From contig NZ_LMFQ01000003.1 of the NCBI RefSeq assembly GCF_001426905.1, positions 62,001 through 126,000 on the forward strand: a stretch of DNA of 64,000 bases. The letters run 5' to 3'. The DNA comes from Caulobacter sp. Root1455. Its GTDB lineage: Bacteria; Pseudomonadota; Alphaproteobacteria; Caulobacterales; Caulobacteraceae. Position 1 is the stretch's first letter. Every line of letters begins with the position of its first letter. A program made the translations under genes and the position numbers. Shown one piece after another: positions 42,875 through 50,394 of this stretch. The notes under the pieces were generated by a model. The model ran no database searches. It was not told where the DNA came from and saw nothing but the letters and a program-made list of their open reading frames with translations.

Positions 42875-43381
42875 ATGAAGCGCCATTCCGAAAACAAGAA
42901 GAGCGGACCCGTGGGTCCGTCGCAGCGTCAGCTGCGGGCCGGCGAGCTGATCCGCCACGCCCTGGTCGAGATCCTGCGCGAGGAAGACCTGGTCGATCCG
43001 GCCCTGCAGGGCATTTCGGTGACCATCTCCGAAGTGCGAATGAGCGCCGACCTCAAGCACGCCATCTGCTTCGTCGAGCCCCTGGGGGCCAGCATCGCGC
43101 CGCAGATCGAGCGCGAGCCGTCCTCGCCCTCGCGCACAGTGGTCGTGCCGGGCAGTCCCGCCGAGGTGGTGGCCGGCCTCAACCGCCTGACCAAGTTCCT
43201 GCGGGGGCGCCTGGCCAAGGTCATCGACATGAAATTCACGCCCGACCTGAAGTTCCTGCACGACGAGACCTTCAACTCGGCCACCTACATGGATCGCCTG
43301 TTCGCGGACCCGCGCGTGGTTCAGGACGTGCGCCGCCTGAGCGACGTGGCCCCCAACGAGCTTGGTGACGAGGAAGCCTGA
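42875..43381 (+). CDS. rbfA: RbfA, ribosome-binding factor A
   Basis: Encodes 168 residues from ATG at 42875. The KH-like core begins [19 protein letters not shown] and includes [17 protein letters not shown]. RbfA aids 16S rRNA 5'-end processing and cold adaptation. The insertion with [16 protein letters not shown] near the middle is longer than in E. coli. truB starts within its stop codon (TGATG). Confidence 0.94.
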   Translation: MKRHSENKKSGPVGPSQRQLRAGELIRHALVEILREEDLVDPALQGISVTISEVRMSADLKHAICFVEPLGASIAPQIEREPSSPSRTVVVPGSPAEVVAGLNRLTKFLRGRLAKVIDMKFTPDLKFLHDETFNSATYMDRLFADPRVVQDVRRLSDVAPNELGDEEA

Positions 43382-44313
43382 TGGCGCGCCGCAAGAAGGG
43401 CGACGCCATTTCCGGCTGGGTTTGCCTGGACAAGCCCTACGACCTGACCTCGACCAGCGCCGTCAGTCGCGTGCGCCGGGCGTTCAACGCCCAGAAGGCC
43501 GGCCACGCCGGCACGCTGGACCCGCTGGCCACCGGCATCCTGCCCCTGGCCCTGGGCGAGGCGACCAAGACCGTCCCGTTCCTGATGGACGCCGACAAGG
43601 CCTATCGCTTCATGATCCAGTGGGGGCGTTCGACCACCACGCTGGATCGCGAGGGCGAGACCACCGACAGCAGCGACGTGCGCCCGACCCGCGAGCAGGT
43701 CGAGGACGCTCTGCCCGTCTTCGTCGGCGAGATCGATCAGGTGCCGCCCAACTATTCAGCCATCAAGGTCGACGGCGAACGCGCCTACGACCTGGCCCGC
43801 GAGGGCGTCGAGTTCGAGCTGAAGACCCGCAAGGTGCATGTTCATGCGCTGCGCGTTACGGGGGCTCCAGACGCCGATCACATCGAGCTGGAGATGGAAT
43901 GCGGCAAGGGCACCTATGTCCGCGCCGTGGTCCGCGACCTGGCCGCGGCGCTCGGCGCCTGCGGTCACGTCGACCAGCTTCGCCGGACGCGAGTCGGCCG
44001 GTTCAGCGAGGATTCGGCGATAGGCCTGGAAACCCTGGAGAATTTGAGCTATGAGGCGCGCCTGTCGGAGGCATTGCTTCCGGTCGAGACCGCGCTGGAC
44101 GACATCCCGGCGCTGGCCGTGACCGATGAAGACGCCTTCCGGCTTGCGCAAGGACGCGCCATCGTTCTGCTCCCAAGGCAGGTTGAAACGCTGAAAACCG
44201 AGCTCACGCCCGGTGATCGCACCGTTTCCGCCATGTCCGGAGGGAGGCTGGTGGCCTTGTGCGAGATGCGCGCCGGAAAGCTCAATCCGGTGCGGGTCTT
44301 CCAACTCACCTGA
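43381..44313 (+). CDS. truB: TruB, tRNA pseudouridine-55 synthase
   Basis: Encodes 310 residues. The catalytic aspartate is D47 in [14 protein letters not shown]. The family blocks [20 protein letters not shown] and [21 protein letters not shown] are clear. It converts U55 in the T-loop of tRNAs. The start overlaps the stop of rbfA by one base, and rpsO follows 14 bases later. Confidence 0.97.
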   Translation: MARRKKGDAISGWVCLDKPYDLTSTSAVSRVRRAFNAQKAGHAGTLDPLATGILPLALGEATKTVPFLMDADKAYRFMIQWGRSTTTLDREGETTDSSDVRPTREQVEDALPVFVGEIDQVPPNYSAIKVDGERAYDLAREGVEFELKTRKVHVHALRVTGAPDADHIELEMECGKGTYVRAVVRDLAAALGACGHVDQLRRTRVGRFSEDSAIGLETLENLSYEARLSEALLPVETALDDIPALAVTDEDAFRLAQGRAIVLLPRQVETLKTELTPGDRTVSAMSGGRLVALCEMRAGKLNPVRVFQLT

Positions 44314-44327
44314 GCGGAGACAACCCG

Positions 44328-44597
44328 ATGTCGATCACTGCCGAGCGCAAGACCGCTCTTATCGCCGAACACGCCCGCACCGAGGGTGACACCGGCAGCG
44401 CCGAAGTCCAGGTCGCGATCCTCTCCGAGCGCATCGCCAACCTGACCGAGCACTTCAAGACCCACAAGAAGGACAACCACAGCCGTCGTGGTCTGTTGAT
44501 GATGGTTTCCCAGCGTCGCAGCCTCCTCGACCACCTGAAGAAGTCCGATCTGGGCCGTTACACGGTCCTCATCGAAAAGCTGGGTCTGCGCCGCTAG
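44328..44597 (+). CDS. rpsO: Ribosomal protein S15
   Basis: Encodes 89 residues, the standard length. It has the S15 signature [20 protein letters not shown] and ends LGLRR. It binds 16S rRNA in the platform of the 30S subunit. The ATG at 44328 has GCGGAGA about 8 bases upstream. It lies in the conserved truB-rpsO-pnp order. Confidence 0.98.
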   Translation: MSITAERKTALIAEHARTEGDTGSAEVQVAILSERIANLTEHFKTHKKDNHSRRGLLMMVSQRRSLLDHLKKSDLGRYTVLIEKLGLRR

Positions 44598-44608
44598 TCT
44601 AGGCGCGA

Positions 44609-44640
44609 TTTCGCCGCCCTACGCGAGTGGGGCGGCGAAA
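44609..44640 (+). terminator. 11-bp hairpin between rpsO and pnp
   Basis: TTTCGCCGCCC (44609-44619) pairs perfectly with GGGCGGCGAAA (44630-44640) around a 10-base loop. It begins 12 bases after the rpsO stop and 200 bases before pnp. There is no long T run (TGCATTTCTAG follows). In E. coli the same gap holds a terminator and an RNase III hairpin that let PNPase control itself. Confidence 0.75.
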
Positions 44641-44842
44641 TGCATTTCTAGTCGCCGTTTCAAGACAGGCTGAAACGGATGACCGCTGCGGGACCGCACA
44701 TCGCGGGACCGAATGTACGTCCGAGGATCACGATCGTCGGGAGCCTGTCGAACTGGATGAGGAAACCTCGGGACCGCCATTCGGCCGCCCGCCCCTGTCC
44801 GTCCTGAAGGAAATGGGTCCTTCGGAACCGAAAGAAGCAAAA

Positions 44843-46993
44843 ATGTTCGATATCAAGCGCAAGACGATCGAGTGGGGCGGCAAGACGCTGGTCCTCGAAA
44901 CCGGTCGCATCGCCCGTCAGGCCGACGGCGCCGTTCTGGCCACCATGGGCGAAACCGTCGTCCTGGCCACCGCCGTGTTCGCCAAGAAGGCCAAGCCGGG
45001 GCAAGACTTCTTCCCCCTGACCGTCAACTATCAGGAAAAGACCTTCGCGGCCGGCAAGATCCCCGGCGGCTTCTTCAAGCGCGAAGGCCGTCCGTCGGAA
45101 AAGGAAACCCTGGTTTCCCGCCTGATCGACCGCCCGATCCGCCCGCTGTTCGTCAAGGGCTTCAAGAACGAAGTCCAGGTCGTCGTCACCGTGCTGCAGC
45201 ACGACCTCGAGAACGATCCCGACATCCTGGGCATGGTGGCCGCCTCGGCCGCCCTGGTCCTGTCGGGCGCCCCGTTCATGGGCCCGATCGGCGCCGCGCG
45301 CGTCGGCTATATTGACGGCGGCTACGTGCTGAACCCGACGCTCGACGAGCTGAAGGAAAGCAAGATGGACCTGGTCGTGGCCGGGACCTCCGAAGCCGTG
45401 ATGATGGTCGAATCCGAAATCCAGGAGCTCTCGGAAGAGATCGTCCTGGGCGGCGTCAACTTCGCCCACAAGGAAATGCAGACGGTGATCGACGGGATCA
45501 TCGAGCTGGCCGAGCACGCCGCCAAGGAGCCCTTCGACTTCCAACCGGAAGACACCGACGCCCTGAAGGCCGAAGTGAAGAAGGCCGTCGGCAAGGACCT
45601 GGCCGCCGCCTACACGATCCGCGCCAAGGGCGACCGCGTCGCCGCCCTGTCGGCCGCCAAGAACAAGGCCGTCGAGACCTTCGCCAAGAGCGACACCAAC
45701 CCGGCCGGCATCGATCCGCTGAAGCTGATCTCGGTGTTCAAGGAACTGGAAGCCGACATCGTCCGCCGCTCGATCCTGGACACCGGCATCCGCATCGACG
45801 GCCGCACCGTCGACACGGTCCGTCCGATCCTGGGCGAAGTCGGCATCCTGCCGCGCACCCACGGCTCGGCCCTGTTCACCCGCGGCGAGACCCAGGCGAT
45901 CGTGGTCGCCACCCTGGGCACCGGCGACGACGAGCAGTTCATCGACGCGCTGGAAGGCACCTACAAGGAATCCTTCCTGCTGCACTACAACTTCCCTCCC
46001 TACAGCGTCGGTGAGACCGGCCGCATGGGCAGCCCGGGCCGCCGCGAAATCGGCCACGGCAAGCTGGCTTGGCGGGCTCTGCGTCCGATGCTGCCGGCCA
46101 AGGAAGACTTCCCCTACACCATCCGCCTGGTCTCCGAGATCACCGAGTCGAACGGCTCGTCCTCGATGGCCACGGTCTGCGGCAGCTCGCTGGCCATGAT
46201 GGACGCGGGCGTTCCGCTGATCCGTCCGGTCTCGGGCATCGCCATGGGCCTGATACTCGAAAAGGACGGCTTCGCCGTTCTGTCCGACATCCTGGGCGAC
46301 GAAGATCACCTGGGCGACATGGACTTCAAGGTGGCCGGCACCAGCCAGGGCCTGACGTCTCTGCAGATGGACATCAAGATCGCCGGCATCACGCCCGCGA
46401 TCATGGAGCAAGCGCTGGCCCAGGCTAAGGGCGGCCGCGAGCACATCCTGGGCGAGATGAACAAGGCCATGGACGCGCCGCGTGAAGACGTCGGCGACTA
46501 CGCGCCCAAGATCGAGACCATCACCATCCCGACCGACAAGATCCGGGAAGTGATCGGCACCGGCGGCAAGGTGATCCGCGAGATCGTCGCCACCACCGGC
46601 GCCAAGGTCGACATCAACGACGAAGGCACCGTGAAGGTCTCGGCCTCGGACGCCGCCAAGATCAAGGCGGCGATCGACTGGATCAAGTCGATCACCCAGG
46701 AAGCGGAAGTCGGCGCGATCTACGACGGCAAGGTCGTCAAGGTCGTCGACTTCGGCGCCTTCGTGAACTTCTTCGGCGCCAAGGACGGCCTGGTCCACGT
46801 CAGCCAGATCAGCAACGAACGGGTGGCCAAGCCCTCGGACGTGCTGAAGGAAGGCCAGATCGTGAAGGTCAAGCTCCTGGGCTTCGACGATCGCGGCAAG
46901 ACCAAGCTGTCGATGAAGGTCGTTGACCAGGAAACCGGCGAAGACCTGTCCAAGAAGGAAGCCGTGAGCCCGGAGGAAGCCGTCAACACCTGA
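44843..46993 (+). CDS. pnp: Polynucleotide phosphorylase
   Basis: Encodes 716 residues from ATG at 44843, set by the family N-terminus [20 protein letters not shown]. In-frame upstream codons belong to the leader. Two RNase PH domains flank a helical domain. KH ([16 protein letters not shown]) and S1 ([14 protein letters not shown]) domains close the protein. It degrades RNA from the 3' end with phosphate and is part of the degradosome with RNase E in Caulobacter. A terminator follows 37 bases after the stop. Confidence 0.97.
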   Translation: MFDIKRKTIEWGGKTLVLETGRIARQADGAVLATMGETVVLATAVFAKKAKPGQDFFPLTVNYQEKTFAAGKIPGGFFKREGRPSEKETLVSRLIDRPIRPLFVKGFKNEVQVVVTVLQHDLENDPDILGMVAASAALVLSGAPFMGPIGAARVGYIDGGYVLNPTLDELKESKMDLVVAGTSEAVMMVESEIQELSEEIVLGGVNFAHKEMQTVIDGIIELAEHAAKEPFDFQPEDTDALKAEVKKAVGKDLAAAYTIRAKGDRVAALSAAKNKAVETFAKSDTNPAGIDPLKLISVFKELEADIVRRSILDTGIRIDGRTVDTVRPILGEVGILPRTHGSALFTRGETQAIVVATLGTGDDEQFIDALEGTYKESFLLHYNFPPYSVGETGRMGSPGRREIGHGKLAWRALRPMLPAKEDFPYTIRLVSEITESNGSSSMATVCGSSLAMMDAGVPLIRPVSGIAMGLILEKDGFAVLSDILGDEDHLGDMDFKVAGTSQGLTSLQMDIKIAGITPAIMEQALAQAKGGREHILGEMNKAMDAPREDVGDYAPKIETITIPTDKIREVIGTGGKVIREIVATTGAKVDINDEGTVKVSASDAAKIKAAIDWIKSITQEAEVGAIYDGKVVKVVDFGAFVNFFGAKDGLVHVSQISNERVAKPSDVLKEGQIVKVKLLGFDDRGKTKLSMKVVDQETGEDLSKKEAVSPEEAVNT

Positions 46994-47030
46994 GGGTGAG
47001 GGCGTCTTTCACGGCGTGAGCCAAGCGAGC

Positions 47031-47064
47031 GGGCGGTTCCGAAAGGGGCCGCCCGTTTGCGTTT
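47031..47064 (+). terminator. Intrinsic terminator of pnp
   Basis: GGGCGGTTCC (47031-47040), a GAAA loop and GGGGCCGCCC (47045-47054) form a 10-bp stem with two G-U pairs. GTTTGCGTTT follows. Confidence 0.8.
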
Positions 47065-47121
47065 GGGGGGTGCGCCGCAGGGGCCTGGCAGAGGCGCCGT
47101 TCTTCGGGATAGCCTCGCCGA

Positions 47122-47451
47122 ATGGATTTCACACACTATCGCTGTGACTGGGAGCATCCCGCGTCGGAAAATCCGATCACTCTCTTCTACGAAGTGAGTG
47201 CTTCTGGAGATGTGCCGCGCGCCATCGACGTTTTCGCCAATGGCCAAACGGTGTGCCGCGCCGTCACGGATTTCGCAGGCCGGATGAACGAACTGCCTGG
47301 CTTTAATAGTCTCGTAGAAGGCTCATTCTTCGACACCCTCGTCGGACACGAGTTGGGCGTTCCGAGCAAATCCGATGGCGACAGGCTCACCATCTTCCAG
47401 ATCCCCTATTCGGAATTCAGAAAAGTGTGGTGCGACCAACGCGGGTATTGA
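47122..47451 (+). CDS. DUF6881-like small protein, lower-GC orphan
   Basis: Encodes 109 residues. The opening FTHYRCDWEHPASENPITLFYE resembles the DUF6881 group of small soluble proteins with unknown function. Its codon use is richer in A and T than that of the flanking genes (for example TTTAATAGTCTCGTA near 47301), as with the orphan at 13523-14056. A family E palindrome begins 25 bases after its stop. Confidence 0.7.
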   Translation: MDFTHYRCDWEHPASENPITLFYEVSASGDVPRAIDVFANGQTVCRAVTDFAGRMNELPGFNSLVEGSFFDTLVGHELGVPSKSDGDRLTIFQIPYSEFRKVWCDQRGY

Positions 47452-47475
47452 TGGCCGCATCCGCCCGTGGATGCG

Positions 47476-47627
47476 GCCCCGCCTTAAATCCTTGGTGGAT
47501 CGGAGCTCTGGGGTCAGGCCGTGTCAAGGACCGGCCTCCGGCCGGCCGCGCCGCGGCGACGCGGAGCGTCGTCCTTGACACGGCCTGACCCCAGAGCAAG
47601 CTCGCCTCCATGGATCTAAGGCGGGGC
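47476..47627. repeat. Large palindromic element, family E, copy 2
   Basis: A perfect 27-bp inverted repeat, 47505-47531 against 47571-47597, with a 39-base spacer. The outer parts are also mirrored (GGCCCCGCCTTA at 47476, TAAGGCGGGGCC at 47616). A hairpin GCATCC/GGATGC sits just left at 47457-47474, as in copy 1. Two arm positions differ from copy 1 and both are matched by the partner arm. The rest of the gap to 47781 holds only a candidate CtrA half-site. Confidence 0.85.
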
Positions 47628-47744
47628 CTGTCCGCCGAGGGCGGCCGGTCGCCGCAAACCGCCTGTCCGGTTCGCCGGCTCCCGGCCGCGCCCCTTCCAG
47701 CCAAGCGTCCCGCCCCCAACCCGTTTTGCGTTTCCGTTCAAAGG

Positions 47745-47759
47745 GGTTAGCTTAACCAT
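47745..47759. promoter_or_regulatory. Possible CtrA site before the small zinc-ribbon-like gene
   Basis: TTAACCAT at 47752-47759 matches the preferred CtrA half-site of Caulobacter, and TTAG lies just upstream at 47747-47750. GGTTA/TAACC also forms a small dyad at 47745-47757. It lies 23 bases before the ATG at 47782. The spacing is not the full TTAA-N7-TTAA, so this is tentative. Confidence 0.3.
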
Positions 47760-47781
47760 AAGCGTTTGGGGGGCGCTTGGG

Positions 47782-48105
47782 ATGAACGACGATCCGAGAC
47801 GAATTCACTGCGACCGCCACGGCGCGCAAAGACCCGCCTTCGTGTGCGGGCACCTGGTCTCGGGCGTCGGGCTCGGCTTCGTTGAACCGGAGGGGCCGCA
47901 GGACGAGGACGCGTCGGACGAACAGGCGGCCTGGTGCGACCGCTGCGAGACGGCCCGCCTGGCCGGCGGCGGCTGGACCGCCCAGTCCGAGGCCGCCGCG
48001 GGGATCACCCTGGTCTGCGCCGTCTGCTTCGAAGCCTCGCGGGCCCGCAACACCCATTGGATGGAAGGCGTGGCGCGCGGCTGGCGACATCCCGACGCGC
48101 GCTAG
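47782..48105 (+). CDS. Small Cys-rich hypothetical protein
   Basis: Encodes 107 residues. Cysteine and histidine pairs are spread along it: IHCDRH, FVCGH, WCDRC and LVCAVC. This suggests a zinc-ribbon-like fold with one or two metal sites. There is no signal peptide. The middle is acidic (EPEGPQDEDASDEQ). I do not recognise the family by name. The ATG at 47782 is preceded by GGGGGGCGCTTGGG, a weak ribosome site. Confidence 0.72.
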   Translation: MNDDPRRIHCDRHGAQRPAFVCGHLVSGVGLGFVEPEGPQDEDASDEQAAWCDRCETARLAGGGWTAQSEAAAGITLVCAVCFEASRARNTHWMEGVARGWRHPDAR

Positions 48106-48111
48106 GGTCGG

Positions 48112-48190
48112 TCGTCCTTCGACAAGCTCGGGATGAGGTTTTCCACCGCCACCTGCACTCGGTCCTCATCCTGAGCCTGTCGAAGGACGA
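48112..48190. repeat. Intergenic palindromic element, family B, copy 3
   Basis: TCGTCCTTCGACAAGCTCGG (48112-48131) continues to 48138 and is mirrored at 48164-48190 with two mismatches that would be G-U pairs in RNA. It is nearly identical to the element at 17394-17480. Confidence 0.82.
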
Positions 48191-48223
48191 GGACCACGCA
48201 CCCTGCCTGAAGGTTGGTCGGCC

Positions 48224-48958
48224 CTAGCCCCTCGGCGTCACCTGCACGATCACGTCGTCCGGCGTCCCGTTCCCGCCCCGGCACGCCGCCGGCTTGAACT
48301 TCAGGTCCATGCAGATCCAGACCTCGGTCAGGCGGCCCTCCTTGTTGACCCGCACGTTCAGGCCGTCGGCGGTCATGCCGCGATTGCGCTTGAGGAAGGC
48401 GGCGCGCACCTCGCCGGCGGTCAGGGTCCCGCTCGGGCCCGGCTTGAGGTCCGGAACCTTGAAGCCGTCGCGCACGGCGCGGGCCTTCTTGAAATAGGCC
48501 TCGGGCGTGTCCCACTGGCAGGTGCCGTGCGCCTGCCACTCGTGCTGCTGCAGCCAGGGCGAGGGGGTCATGCACAGATTGGCCATCACCGTGGCGGCGC
48601 TGATCGGCGGGCTGGGCTTGCAGTAACGGGGATGGACCTTGTCCGGTCCGTTGGGCCACAAGCCGTGCACCGTGAAGCCGAAGCTGTTGGTCTGGCACTG
48701 GATGACCTTGTCCGACTCCGGGATGCCCGCGCGGCACGCCTCGGGCGACCAGAACAACGCCAGCAGATAGGCGGCCGTCGGGACGTCGGTGTGGATCTCG
48801 CGGGCGGGCGGAACCTCGGCCGCGGCCGGGATCACGCTGGGCGGGATCGCGCAGGACTTCAGGCTGGAGGCCTGGGCGGCGCCGGCCAATCCCACGCTGG
48901 AAAGGGCAAGGGCGGCGAGGGCGGTCATGGCGGACCGGACGAATTTCGACGACGTCAT
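48224..48958 (-). CDS. Secreted ribonuclease T2 family protein
   Basis: Encodes 244 residues from ATG at 48958; upstream codons would read a repeat and give a spurious leader. A signal peptide ends near AGAAQA. The two conserved active-site segments are FTVHGLWPNG and HEWQAHGTC, each with its catalytic histidine. The second has Gln-Ala where Xaa-Lys is usual (EWxKHGTC), so the supporting lysine seems absent. Several cysteines should form disulfides in the periplasm. It probably digests RNA for nutrients. Confidence 0.9.
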   Translation of the reverse strand: MTSSKFVRSAMTALAALALSSVGLAGAAQASSLKSCAIPPSVIPAAAEVPPAREIHTDVPTAAYLLALFWSPEACRAGIPESDKVIQCQTNSFGFTVHGLWPNGPDKVHPRYCKPSPPISAATVMANLCMTPSPWLQQHEWQAHGTCQWDTPEAYFKKARAVRDGFKVPDLKPGPSGTLTAGEVRAAFLKRNRGMTADGLNVRVNKEGRLTEVWICMDLKFKPAACRGGNGTPDDVIVQVTPRG

Positions 48959-48973
48959 ACGTGAACCCTCAAT

Positions 48974-49077
48974 TCCGCTCGTCCCGGCGAAGGCCGGGAC
49001 CCAGGCCGAGTCCGTCATTACGCGCTGAGCCCGGAGGGGCCAATCCCGCTTGGGTCCCGGTTCTCGCCGGGAAAAAC
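48974..49077. repeat. Intergenic palindromic element, family G
   Basis: TCCCGGCGAAGGCCGGGACCC on the left (trimmed edges uncertain) is mirrored by GGGTCCCGGTTCTCGCCGGG on the right. When read in the RNase T2 frame the left arm gives WVPAFAGTS, a peptide that often marks this kind of repeat when it is mistaken for coding sequence. It lies between the RNase T2 and LysE genes. Confidence 0.7.
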
Positions 49078-49078
49078 C

Positions 49079-49711
49079 CTACCGCCGCGCCTCGGTGGCC
49101 ATCCGCACCGCCAGCCCGCCCAGCACCGAGGCCATCAGCCAGCGCTGGATCAGGGCGAAGCTGGGCCGGGTGGCCAGGAAGCCGGCGATGGTCCCGGCGG
49201 CCAGGCAGATGCAGCCGTTGACCGTCAGGCTGATCACGATCTGGCTGCCGCCCAGGACCAGGGACTGGCCGAAGATCGCGCCGCGGTGCGGGTCGATGAA
49301 CTGTGGCAGCAGCGACAGATAGAGCATCGCCGCCTTGGGGTTCAGCAGGTTGGTCAGGAAGCCCATGCTGATCAGCCGGGCGGGGCTGTCCTTGGGCAGC
49401 TGGCGCACCTGGAACGGCGAAGCGCCGCCCGGCTTGATCGCCTGCCAGGCCAGCCACGCCAGATAGAGCGCGCCGCCGAACCGCAGGATGTCGTAGGCGA
49501 TCGGCGCGGCCATCAGCAGGGCGGTGATCCCTAGGGCCGCGCAGACCAGATAGACGATGAACCCGGCCGCCGTGCCGACCAGCGACACGATCCCGGCCCA
49601 GCGGCCCTGGCAGATCGAGCGGCTGACCAGATACAGCATGTTCGGCCCGGGGGTCAGGGCCATGCCCAGGCAGACGAGACTGAAGGCGATCCAGGTCCTG
49701 GCTTCGGGCAT
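49079..49711 (-). CDS. LysE/RhtB family amino-acid exporter
   Basis: Encodes 210 residues from ATG at 49711; the longer form from 49759 adds a basic leader with no support. About six membrane segments are present. The family motif GMALTPGPNMLYLVSRS lies near the N-terminus and FLTNLLNPKAAMLYLSLLPQF in the middle. It should export an amino acid or derivative across the inner membrane. The substrate cannot be inferred. It lies alone, facing away from the receptor gene. Confidence 0.92.
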   Translation of the reverse strand: MPEARTWIAFSLVCLGMALTPGPNMLYLVSRSICQGRWAGIVSLVGTAAGFIVYLVCAALGITALLMAAPIAYDILRFGGALYLAWLAWQAIKPGGASPFQVRQLPKDSPARLISMGFLTNLLNPKAAMLYLSLLPQFIDPHRGAIFGQSLVLGGSQIVISLTVNGCICLAAGTIAGFLATRPSFALIQRWLMASVLGGLAVRMATEARR

Positions 49712-49878
49712 GGGCGAGTTCCGCTTGCGAAAAGGTGGGCGCCCAGGCGAACGGCTCATGACGTCCGCGCTCCCTCAGGGTGCTCCCTGTGATCGCCAGT
49801 CACGCGGACTCGGCGTGTGTACACTGGTTCGCGGTGAAGGTTGAAGCCAGGTTTCCTGGGGGCCTTGCTAGGAACGGG

Positions 49879-50074
49879 CGGGGACATGCTCTCACACCAG
49901 GGCGCTGGCAGGGTTGCAGAGCGTTCGCCGTGAGTGCGTGTCCCCAACGTCATCCGCTGCGCTTGGTTGTTGTCCAGGATCAAGGTTTGACGTCGAGGAT
50001 GTCGTTGGGGACACGCACTCACTCCACGCTTCTGAGGCGATTTGGCGAGGCCGTGCCGTGAGAGCATGTCCCCG
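49879..50074. repeat. Nested four-arm palindrome
   Basis: The outer arms CGGGGACATGCTCTCAC (49879-49895) and its mirror (50058-50074) match perfectly over 17 bp. The inner arms are 49930-49949 (GTGAGTGCGTGTCCCCAACG) and 50003-50022, a perfect 20-bp mirror that extends 6 more bases with one mismatch. Outer and inner arms are variants of one unit, GTGAG(T/A)GC(G/A)TGTCCCC, present four times in alternating direction. No gene is visible between 49712 and 50394. Confidence 0.85.
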
Positions 50075-50104
50075 GTTGGCGGCGCTCAGCGATCAAACCC
50101 TCGC

Positions 50105-50171
50105 GATTCAACGTCCTGAACTTTCTCGACCCGATTTGGTCCTCACCTCCCAAACCGCCCGTATCCTGATC
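50105..50171. repeat. Dispersed direct repeat, family F, copy 2
   Basis: Same direction and nearly the same sequence as 14477-14545 (CTGAACTTTCTCGACCCGAT and TTGGTCCTCACC are unchanged). No reading frame is shared by the two copies in a convincing way. Confidence 0.75.
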
Positions 50172-50229
50172 TCTCCCTTTCCGTCACCTCAGCGGCCCGC
50201 CGCGTGAGCTTGAGACGTCGTGCCGGCTA

Positions 50230-50286
50230 ACACTTGCCCCTACCCGACCGCTGCGCGGTCTGTCCGCCCCCATGGGGGGCGGAGGG
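50230..50286. repeat. Half copy of family A element
   Basis: CACTTGCCCCTACCCGACCG and CCGCCCCCATGGGGGGCGG match the left half of the elements at 15528 and 24573. The right half is missing, and the Fur box starts 11 bases later. Confidence 0.7.
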
Positions 50287-50296
50287 AAACATTTTT

Positions 50297-50315
50297 GAGA
50301 ATGATTATCATTGCA
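50297..50315. promoter_or_regulatory. Fur box before the siderophore receptor gene
   Basis: GAGAATGATTATCATTGCA matches the 19-base Fur consensus at most positions, and AATGAT-T-ATCATT (50300-50312) is a perfect dyad. It lies 80 bases before the ATG at 50395, in an AT-rich stretch suited to a promoter. Iron-loaded Fur, encoded at 24160-24567, should repress the receptor and piuC genes. Confidence 0.85.
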
Positions 50316-50394
50316 CTCTTGCAACGCTCCAGCTAAGAACGCGTCGCAATTACGATTAGGGCCGCGCGTCTCGGCGGCCTTGCTGGGGTTCCTG

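Noticed and set aside
44627..44842. Longer pnp start that reads through the leader
   Set aside because: The extra 72 residues have no counterpart in PNPases and would run from inside the hairpin. The standard start fits at 44843.
48959..49018. Longer RNase T2 start
   Set aside because: The added residues (SAWVPAFAGTSG) are the translation of a repeat arm, and they would precede a perfect signal peptide.
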